64,000 bases of DNA, taken from the NCBI RefSeq assembly GCF_014203365.1, contig NZ_JACHIS010000001.1, positions 2,852,001-2,916,000 of the forward strand. Reading direction: 5' to 3'. The position numbers and the translations under genes were made by a program. The notes beneath the pieces are model-generated. The model was not told where the DNA came from. It ran no database searches and was given only the letters and a program-made list of their open reading frames with translations. Positions 57,665-64,000 of this stretch are shown here, piece by piece (the stretch's first letter is position 1; every line of letters begins with the position of its first letter). The DNA is from Actinoalloteichus hymeniacidonis. Its GTDB lineage: Bacteria > Actinomycetota > Actinomycetes > Mycobacteriales > Pseudonocardiaceae.

Positions 57665-58537
57665 TTACCTACTCAGTAGGGCACGCAAAGCCTCGACCAC
57701 CTCGGCGGGGGACTCCTCGGCCATGAAATGACCACTGGACACGGTCCGATGCTCCAGGTCCGCAGCCCAGGCCTCCCAACGCTGGGCCGCCTCGTAACCG
57801 AGGGCCGCGCCCCAATCCTGTTGCAGCACGGTGACCGGCATCCGGAGCCGGTTTCCGGCCTCCCGGTCCACCGTGTCGTGCTCGACGTCGATATTCGCCG
57901 AGGCCCGGTAATCGGCGACGATCGACGGCACCGCCTCCCGAGAGGCTTGGAGGTAGGCGGCCCGGATCTCGGCCGGGAACAGCTCCGGGTTCTGCGCCCA
58001 GATATCGAGGAAGTGGCCGAAGAACTCGTCCGGGGCGTTGCCGATCAGCGTCTCGGCCAAGCCGGGAGGCTGCGCCATCAGGTAGAGGTGGAAAGCCACG
58101 GCTGCGGTCACGCCGTGCAGAACGTCCCACATATCCAGGGTCGGCAGAACGTCCAGCGACGCGAGGTGGCTGACCGCGTCGGGGTGGTCCAGGCCGGCGC
58201 GGATGGCGACCAGCGCGCCCCGATCATGGCCCGCGAGTGCGAAGCGGGAATGCCCCAGTGCGCGCGCCGCCGCCACGACGTCGGCGGCCATCACCCGCTT
58301 GGCATAGGCCTGCCCGGTGGGGTCGACGGGCTTGTCGCTGGCGCCGTATCCCCGGAGGTCGGGACAGATCACGGTGTGATCGGCGGCCAGATCGGCGGCG
58401 ACATGCCGCCACATCAGATGGGTCTGCGGGAATCCGTGCAACAACACGATCGGCGGTCCGGAACCGCCCACCGCGACGTTGAGAGCCACATCGTCGGCGA
58501 CGGTCACCCGCTGATAGTCGAAACCGCTGATACGCAT
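57665..58537 (-). CDS. Alpha/beta hydrolase of the haloacetate dehalogenase/epoxide hydrolase group
   Basis: The 290-residue hydrolase has an aspartate nucleophile, Asp105, in LAGHDRGA, as in fluoroacetate dehalogenases. The oxyanion motif is LLHGFPQTHLMWRHVA, CPDLRGYGASDKP follows, and the catalytic histidine is in SGHFMAEESPAEV. The residue number and flanking sequence agree with the haloacetate dehalogenase family, though many relatives are general esterases or epoxide hydrolases. ATG 58537 has GGAAGG close upstream. Confidence 0.88.
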   Translation of the reverse strand: MRISGFDYQRVTVADDVALNVAVGGSGPPIVLLHGFPQTHLMWRHVAADLAADHTVICPDLRGYGASDKPVDPTGQAYAKRVMAADVVAAARALGHSRFALAGHDRGALVAIRAGLDHPDAVSHLASLDVLPTLDMWDVLHGVTAAVAFHLYLMAQPPGLAETLIGNAPDEFFGHFLDIWAQNPELFPAEIRAAYLQASREAVPSIVADYRASANIDVEHDTVDREAGNRLRMPVTVLQQDWGAALGYEAAQRWEAWAADLEHRTVSSGHFMAEESPAEVVEALRALLSR

Positions 58538-58677
58538 GTGCTGCCTTCCTTGCCGGGTGTACTTCGTACTTCCGAGGACAGCGTCGGGGACCTCGGTCAG
58601 CAGGGAATCAGCATTCGGTCAGCGCGCCTCGGCAGGCCGCTTCGACGGTGGCCCGTCTCCGGCGAACGCACGTCGGA

Positions 58678-58693
58678 CCGCACTACAGTGCGG
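58678..58693. promoter_or_regulatory. Palindrome overlapping a -10-like TACAGT upstream of the BTAD regulator
   Basis: CCGCACTACAGTGCGG is a palindrome with two central bases. TACAGT (58684-58689) within it could be the -10 of the regulator gene, placing an operator on top of the promoter. Confidence 0.45.
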
Positions 58694-58753
58694 TACCGGC
58701 GATGCCGCTGTGCAGGCATCGGCCCTCGATGCCGACCCGACGAGAGCGAGCGG

Positions 58754-61700
58754 ATGACCTCATCGATTCGTTTCGGTGTGCTCGGACCTCTCGTCGCCGA
58801 GGAGGAACGGGGCCCGGTGGATCTGAAGGGCCCCCGCCATCGTGCGGTGGTGGCGCGGCTGCTGGTCGCCAAGGGGCGGGTCGTACCGAGGGACTTGTTG
58901 ATCGACGACCTGTGGGAGACACCCCCGAGCGGCGCGGTGGGAGCCGTCCAGACCTTCATCGCCACACTGCGACGGTCCCTGGAACCCGACCGGCCCCCGA
59001 GGACTCCGGCGCGGCTGTTGGTGACGGTGGCATCCGGCTACGCCCTGCGGGCCGAGCCGGATGCGGTCGACGCAGGCAGATTCGAGAGCGAGGTGGCTCG
59101 CAGCCGAGAACTACTCGAACACCATCGGGCGGCGGCCGCGTTGGACAGGCTCGACACGGCATTGGGCTGGTGGCGGGGACCTGCCTACAGCGAGTTCGCC
59201 GACGCGGGCTGGGCTCGAGAGGCGATCGCCAACCTCGACGAGCTACGCCTGCTTGCGGTGGAACAGCGAGCCGAGGCACTCTCGGCCCTCGGCCGCGCGG
59301 CGGAGGCGGTTCCGAGCCTGGAAGCCGAGCTCGCGCAGCAGCCCTGGCGGGAGAGCAGCTGGCGATTGCTGGCACTGACGCTGTATCGGGCCGGACGCCA
59401 GGGCGACGCGCTGGGCGTGTTGCGGCGGGCCCGACGGCTGCTCGTCGAGGACCTCGGCGTGGACCCGGGCCCGGCCCTGCGCCAGATCGAATCCGACATC
59501 CTCGCGCACGCCCCGCACCTGTCGACCGTCCCCGCTCCCGCCGTCGTGAGGATCGTCGAACCCGCGCCGGCATCCCCGGACTCGGAGCTGATCGGCCGCG
59601 GGACGGAGACCGGCGCGCTAACAGCCGAGTCGACGGCCGTTCACACGAAGCGGCAGCGGGGCGTCGCGCTGGTCTCCGGGGAGGCCGGGGCAGGTAAGAC
59701 CGCACTGGTGGAGTCCTTCACCGAACGACTCGGCGCCGAGGGCTGGATCGTGGCCTGGGGACGTAATCCGGATCACGAGGGCGTGCCGGCGGCCTGGCCG
59801 TGGCATCGCATCCTGGACACCCTGGCCGCGACCGGCACGACTCCCGTTCCCGCACCGCTCATCGACACTGCGGACCCGAAGGCCGCCAGATTCCGCTGGC
59901 ATCGCGCGATCGGCGACTTCCTGGTCCGGATCGCCCAGGACACCCCGCTCGCGTTGGTACTGGATGACCTGCACTGGGCGGACACCGAGACGCTGGCCCT
60001 GCTGGCCGCGATGGTCACCGAACCGCTTCCCGCTCCGATCCTGCTGATCGCCACCTACCGCACCACCGAGGTCTCCGGGGAATTGACGGAACTGCTCGGC
60101 CGGGTCGCCCGGACAGAGCCTGCTCGGATCTACCTCACCGGACTGGCGGCGGAAGAGGTGTCCGAACTGGTGAATCGGCTGCTCCGTCGGACCGTGGACG
60201 CCGCAACAGCCGGGACCATCCATCGGCGCAGCGGCGGTAACCCGTTCTTCGTGCGCGAACTCGCCCGTCTCCTCGACACGGAAGGACTGGAAGGCCTGTC
60301 CGCCGTGCCATGGGGAGTCCGCGCCGTGGTGCAGCACCGGATGGGTTCGGCCCCCGAAGCGGTCCGAACCCTCCTCCGCCATGCCTCGGTACTCGGATCC
60401 GATCTCGACCTCGACCTGCTCCGCGCGATGTCCGCCGACGCCGACCTACTGTTGGACGCCGCGGAGGACGCCGCTCGCCGTGGATTCCTCGTCGAGCTCG
60501 GTCCCGGTCGCTTTCGCTTCGCCCACAGCCTGGTCCGGGACACCGTGTACGAGGACATCTCGCGTTCGCGACGTGCCCACTGGCACGGCATCGCGGCAGC
60601 CGCGATCGAGCGGGCCCGACCCATCGAGGTCGAGGCGTTGGCCGAACACTTCCGCCTAGCCGAGAACCCGGCGACCGTGGATCGGGTGGTGCACTACGCG
60701 CGGCTCGCGGCGGAGAACGCCGAATCCCGGTACGAGTCGCATCGAGCCGCCTGGTTCTGGCGGACCGCGCTGACCGCCTACGAGCAGTCCCCTGCCGGGG
60801 ACGTGCGACTGCGCCTTGCTTTGAGCATGGGCTTGGTCCGAACCCTGGCGGTGACCGGGGATCTCGCCGAGGCACGGCGGTATCGAGCCGAGGCGATCAC
60901 CCTCGTCGAAGATCTGAACGATCCCGAGGCGATCGCCGAGGTGATCGTGTCGTTCGACGTGCCCGCGATCTGGCCCGACAACGACGACCCCGCACTCGCT
61001 GCGCGCATCGCGACCATCGCACAGGAGACACTGCCGGTCCTGCCCTCGGGACGGACCGCGCTACGCGCTCGGTTGCTGGCCACGATCGCCGTGGAACTGC
61101 GCAGCGCAGGAGGCGCCCGAGGCAGGCAGGCCGCCTGCGAGGCCGAGGAACTCGCCCGCGAGCTGGGCGACCCGGCGTTGCTCGCCTTCGCGCTCAATGC
61201 CCGATTCCTGCAGTCGTTCGAGCGGGCCGGGCTGGCGCCGAGCCGGGTGCGCATCGGGCGCGAACTGGTCGAGGTGGCTCGTGCCAACGGACTGGTGAGT
61301 TACGAGGTGCTCGGGCACCTGGTGCTGATTCAGGCCCATGCCGCGCTCGCGGATCTGGTCGCCGCCGATCGCCACACCGAGATCGTCGACCGGCTCGGCG
61401 TGGACTATCAGATCCCGCTGGTGGGGGTGTTCACCGACTGGTATCGCGCCCTGCGCTGCACGATCCAGGATGCTGTCCCCGACGCCATCGTCCGCTATCG
61501 GGCTGCCGCCGCGCGCTTGGTGGGCACGGGAATGGCGGGATTGGACGAGGGGATCCTGGGATTCGCCCTGTACTGCACACAATTCGCGCACGCAGGAGCG
61601 GAGCCGAGAACCGATGCGGCCTGCGACTGTGGTCCGTATCGGCCTTGGTGCCGCCCGGCACTCCAGCCCGATGCGTACCAGCGCAACGCGGCGACTCGCG

Positions 61701-62071
61701 CCGATGGAGCGGCCCGAGTCGCCGTCCCCGATTCGCCCCGCGACCTGCTGTTCGAGGCCCGTACCTGCCTGCAGGCCATGCACGCCATCGCGAGCGGTGA
61801 TCGGCCGACGATGCAACGGCTGGCGACGGAACTGGCCCCCGCTGCAGAAGAACTCGCGGGGGCGGGCAGCGGCCTGCTGACCCTACGGCCGGTGGCGTGG
61901 TATCTGGGGGAACTCGCGATCGCCCTGGGACGCCCGGCGGAGGCCGAACAGCACTACCGGCATGCCTTGACCGTCGCCGAACGCGCGGGATCGGCGAGTT
62001 GGGCGACGGCGGCGCGGGATGCGCTGTCGAGCCTGGATCACTCCGCGGACGCGCCAGGGCGCGACGACTGA
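58754..62071 (+). CDS. Large BTAD-containing regulator with AAA ATPase and TPR regions
   Basis: The 1105-residue regulator begins at ATG 58754. An OmpR-like winged helix spans 1-95 (IRFGVLGPLVAEE, GPRHRAVVARLLVAKGRVVPRDLLIDDLWETPP). BTAD runs to about 255 (PWRESSWRLLALTLYRAGRQGDALGVLRRA). An AAA_16 ATPase at about 285-560 has Walker A SGEAGAGKT (Lys315) and Walker B ALVLDDLHWAD. The remainder, to the end, is a TPR-like solenoid. Unlike LAL-type regulators there is no C-terminal LuxR HTH, so DNA binding should be N-terminal. A Cys-rich insert (DAACDCGPYRPWCRP) near residue 955 is unusual. Targets are unknown. Confidence 0.9.
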   Translation: MTSSIRFGVLGPLVAEEERGPVDLKGPRHRAVVARLLVAKGRVVPRDLLIDDLWETPPSGAVGAVQTFIATLRRSLEPDRPPRTPARLLVTVASGYALRAEPDAVDAGRFESEVARSRELLEHHRAAAALDRLDTALGWWRGPAYSEFADAGWAREAIANLDELRLLAVEQRAEALSALGRAAEAVPSLEAELAQQPWRESSWRLLALTLYRAGRQGDALGVLRRARRLLVEDLGVDPGPALRQIESDILAHAPHLSTVPAPAVVRIVEPAPASPDSELIGRGTETGALTAESTAVHTKRQRGVALVSGEAGAGKTALVESFTERLGAEGWIVAWGRNPDHEGVPAAWPWHRILDTLAATGTTPVPAPLIDTADPKAARFRWHRAIGDFLVRIAQDTPLALVLDDLHWADTETLALLAAMVTEPLPAPILLIATYRTTEVSGELTELLGRVARTEPARIYLTGLAAEEVSELVNRLLRRTVDAATAGTIHRRSGGNPFFVRELARLLDTEGLEGLSAVPWGVRAVVQHRMGSAPEAVRTLLRHASVLGSDLDLDLLRAMSADADLLLDAAEDAARRGFLVELGPGRFRFAHSLVRDTVYEDISRSRRAHWHGIAAAAIERARPIEVEALAEHFRLAENPATVDRVVHYARLAAENAESRYESHRAAWFWRTALTAYEQSPAGDVRLRLALSMGLVRTLAVTGDLAEARRYRAEAITLVEDLNDPEAIAEVIVSFDVPAIWPDNDDPALAARIATIAQETLPVLPSGRTALRARLLATIAVELRSAGGARGRQAACEAEELARELGDPALLAFALNARFLQSFERAGLAPSRVRIGRELVEVARANGLVSYEVLGHLVLIQAHAALADLVAADRHTEIVDRLGVDYQIPLVGVFTDWYRALRCTIQDAVPDAIVRYRAAAARLVGTGMAGLDEGILGFALYCTQFAHAGAEPRTDAACDCGPYRPWCRPALQPDAYQRNAATRADGAARVAVPDSPRDLLFEARTCLQAMHAIASGDRPTMQRLATELAPAAEELAGAGSGLLTLRPVAWYLGELAIALGRPAEAEQHYRHALTVAERAGSASWATAARDALSSLDHSADAPGRDD

Positions 62072-62085
62072 AGCGGAAGCTGTGA

Positions 62086-62994
62086 TCAATCGGCGGACTG
62101 TCGCTGCGGCGCGTAGGCGAGGATCAATCGGTTGTGGTCCAACGGATCATGCTGGACCGGGGTGGGGCCTCGACCGTAGCGCCGGGTGAGATCGAACGGC
62201 GTGTGCACCGTCGTCGACCAGCCTCGCTGGTTCATCTCGTCCACCGGTTCCGGCCTGCCATCGACGACGAACAACCCCTGCAGGTCGATGCCGAGCTGCT
62301 GTTTCGCGGTGAAGTACATGGCATTGTTCCGGACTTCGGGGGGTTCCGGAAGAATCCTGATCTCATATCCCAGCGTGCTACCTGGGGCGGTCAACTCGTG
62401 GATGGCGGTGAAGAGACGCAGTTCGGCGGCCGGGGACAGGTAGAACACCAGACCCTCGACCAGCCACGCAGTGGGCGCGGTGGGTAGAAATCCCTCCGCG
62501 AGCAGCCTGGCAGGCCAATCCTCGTGGAGATCGATTGCTATCTGTCGTCGGTCGCAGCGTGGTGTCGCATCCACCGAATCGAAGACCCGCTGTTTGTACC
62601 GCAGAACCTCGGATTGATCGAGTTCGTAGACCGTGCAATCCGACGGCCATTCCAAGCGGAATGCGCGGGAATCGAGCCCGGCGCCCAGTAGGACGACCTG
62701 CTTATTGCCAGCCTGCACCGACTGTAATAGGAAATCGTCGAGAAATCTCGTTCGGAGGCCGAAATAGCGGCCTAATCGTCCCCACAAAGCGTTGGTGTCA
62801 CCGCCGGGCACGTCCTCGATGCGCAACGGCCAGCCCTCGGTATCGGGCGACGCCCGGACGAGGAACTCGGCCAGCGGGTCCTGGGCGAGGCTGTCGGCCC
62901 GGTTGGTCTCGATGGATCTGGCTGCGGCGATCAACAGCGCGGTTCTGCCTACACCGGCGTCGATTCCACCGGTCTTATCGGTTCTCGGAAGCAC
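62086..62994 (-). CDS. Class I SAM methyltransferase, PPM/LCMT-like (TIGR00027-type)
   Basis: The 302-residue methyltransferase starts at GTG 62994, directly after GGAGG. LLIAAARSIETNRADSLAQDPLAEFLV, FGLRTRFLDDFL, VVLLGAGLDSRAFRLEWP (SAM loop), VYELDQSEVLRYKQ and LVEGLVFYLSPAAELRLF are signatures of the leucine-carboxyl-methyltransferase-like proteins abundant in actinobacteria, often linked to specialised metabolism. It converges on the large regulator gene with 14 bases between stops. The acceptor is unknown. Confidence 0.88.
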   Translation of the reverse strand: MLPRTDKTGGIDAGVGRTALLIAAARSIETNRADSLAQDPLAEFLVRASPDTEGWPLRIEDVPGGDTNALWGRLGRYFGLRTRFLDDFLLQSVQAGNKQVVLLGAGLDSRAFRLEWPSDCTVYELDQSEVLRYKQRVFDSVDATPRCDRRQIAIDLHEDWPARLLAEGFLPTAPTAWLVEGLVFYLSPAAELRLFTAIHELTAPGSTLGYEIRILPEPPEVRNNAMYFTAKQQLGIDLQGLFVVDGRPEPVDEMNQRGWSTTVHTPFDLTRRYGRGPTPVQHDPLDHNRLILAYAPQRQSAD

Positions 62995-63253
62995 TGATCC
63001 TCCGGGGTCTACACAGGGCGTCCGCGTCCTGACATGGACGCGGACGGACATGACCGAGCGGTGGCAGATCACTGGCTGGAACCCCACGGCGCTGCGCATG
63101 GTGGGGCGCCGTTCGGAGGCCGGAGTGCCTGCGTTGGGACTACGACTCGGCCGTGGTCATCGGACGGCGGGCGACGTGGCGTGATAGCGCGGCGCCGCGT
63201 GCGAAGATCGGTGCGGGAGCGGCAGCCCGCCGCTCCCGCACCGTCGCCGCTGG

Positions 63254-63781
63254 TCAGCCTTGCGGGACGAGACGGTCACCGGGGATATCGGACTTGTCCG
63301 GCCGGTAGAAGTCCTTGATGGCGATGTCCCAGCTCTCGACGGTGATCTGGTCGGCCTCGTTGGGCTCCAACGCCGCGAAGAGCGCGTTGATGTTCTCGAG
63401 CGCGAACCCGATGCCGATCATGATCGAGACGAAATTCGGCCGAGTGACCAGGCCGTCGCCGTCAAGGTCTCCGAGCGTGGTGAGCGCGCCGGCGAACTCG
63501 GTGATGGTCTCCTCGAAACGCTCCGGAGACAACACGCAGGCCGCGAATTCCTCGAAGGTGATGACGTTGTCGTTATTGGTGTCGAGCTCCGCGGCCAACG
63601 TCGACCACCATTGCCGGAATGAGGCGACGGAAGCGCTCTTGCGTTCCTCTGCGGCCTCCGGGATCGCTTCGAGGACCCGATCCGACATAAGTTCGAAATC
63701 GTTGGACTCGAGGTTTCCCGATCCGTCGACATCGAACAGGGAGAAGATAAGCTTGACGCGTTCCAGCGCGGCCGTGTCCAT
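63254..63781 (-). CDS. EF-hand calcium-binding protein (calerythrin-like)
   Basis: The 175-residue protein has four EF-hand units. Loops 1 to 3 are canonical: DVDGSGNLESNDF, DTNNDNVITFEEF and DLDGDGLVTRPNF. The fourth, EPNEADQITVESW, lacks the first Asp and is probably poor at binding. The layout is that of calerythrin/CasA-type bacterial EF-hand proteins, thought to buffer or sense cytoplasmic calcium. ATG 63781 is the start; a TATTAT -10 lies about 100 bases upstream. Confidence 0.9.
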   Translation of the reverse strand: MDTAALERVKLIFSLFDVDGSGNLESNDFELMSDRVLEAIPEAAEERKSASVASFRQWWSTLAAELDTNNDNVITFEEFAACVLSPERFEETITEFAGALTTLGDLDGDGLVTRPNFVSIMIGIGFALENINALFAALEPNEADQITVESWDIAIKDFYRPDKSDIPGDRLVPQG

Positions 63782-64000
63782 GGTAAATCCATTTCTGAGG
63801 AAGATGCTGCAGGGGATGAGGGAGGAAGCTTCCCAGTTAGGTGGCAGTCGCCCAGCGAACCGGCGATTCCGGTGAAGCAGAAATCATAATAGTGCGATGC
63901 GGAATTAGATCCATGCTTTTCCTCGCGGGCTGCTCGATTTGCCTCTTCTACTATGCACGGCCGGATCCGACATGTCCGCTAAATGATCACTGTTCATCAT
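63782..64000 (-). promoter_or_regulatory. Upstream region of the EF-hand gene
   Basis: This AT-richer region has no gene. A minus-strand TATTAT (63886-63891) is a good -10 candidate and implies a leader of about 100 bases. The window ends inside the region. Confidence 0.4.

Noticed and set aside
1-64000. CRISPR array, prophage, transposase or rRNA/tRNA genes
   Set aside because: None was recognised: no regularly spaced repeats, no integrase or transposase motifs, no rRNA segments and no full tRNA cloverleaf.

Overview
The window is high-GC actinobacterial DNA. Several features point to a filamentous actinomycete, probably a member of the Pseudonocardiales such as an Actinoalloteichus-like organism: GTG and TTG starts are common, two large SARP/AfsR-type regulators carry BTAD and ATPase domains, and there are DUF397/XRE pairs, DUF4132 remnants and many leaderless genes. 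The lineage is an inference; no rRNA or tRNA gene was seen. No CRISPR array, intact transposase or prophage was found. The left edge cuts a large minus-strand gene.

Bases 1-5.8 kb hold a secreted PQQ-type sugar dehydrogenase with a LamG domain and a LacI-type operator upstream. After it comes a decayed stretch: two DUF4132 fragments, a TetR C-terminal remnant and a broken C45 acyltransferase, with one intact M23 endopeptidase among them. From 5.8 to 16 kb there are ordinary chromosomal genes: two tandem paralogous membrane proteins, a GH36 alpha-galactosidase, an ankyrin protein, a methyltransferase, an alpha/beta hydrolase, a phosphoribosyltransferase, an EamA exporter and an RluA-type pseudouridine synthase.

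Bases 16.1-22 kb hold the most interesting unit. Four tightly coupled, leaderless-initiated genes encode two proteins of unrecognised family, a TPR protein and a CHAT (caspase-like) protease with a visible His/Cys dyad. The design is that of a sensor plus protease conflict or signalling system. Downstream are a MarR regulator, an aldo/keto reductase and a SARP-NB-ARC-TPR regulator. The last of these faces 1.26 kb of apparently gene-free DNA containing 11-bp-phased repeats and a 48-bp inverted repeat. That stretch ends at a 22-codon ORF with a strong ribosome site and a 15-bp hairpin just after its stop. A membrane protein, histidine kinase and response regulator unit follows.

Bases 31-43.2 kb form a saccharide-utilisation locus: a GH16-like enzyme, a DeoR/GlpR regulator, a GH2-LamG enzyme, an MGH1-like (alpha/alpha)6 enzyme and a YtfQ-YtfR-YtfT-YjfF type furanose ABC transporter. 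Two CRP-like sites of form TGTGA-N6-TCAC lie upstream of the hydrolase and transporter units, and a hairpin separates the binding-protein gene from the ATPase gene.

From 43.2 kb to the end are a zinc-ribbon protein, a DJ-1/PfpI protein divergent from a GlxA-type AraC regulator, an orphan B12-binding radical SAM enzyme flanked by gene-poor DNA, an ArsR/AHSA1 pair, an SDR, and an XRE-DUF397 pair divergent from a small membrane protein and a Cys-rich protein. After these come a VOC protein, a SpoIIM-like membrane protein behind a very strong 5' hairpin, MerR, a class C serine hydrolase, an F420-type luciferase-like oxidoreductase, a fluoroacetate-dehalogenase-like hydrolase, a giant BTAD-AAA-TPR regulator, a class I methyltransferase and an EF-hand protein.
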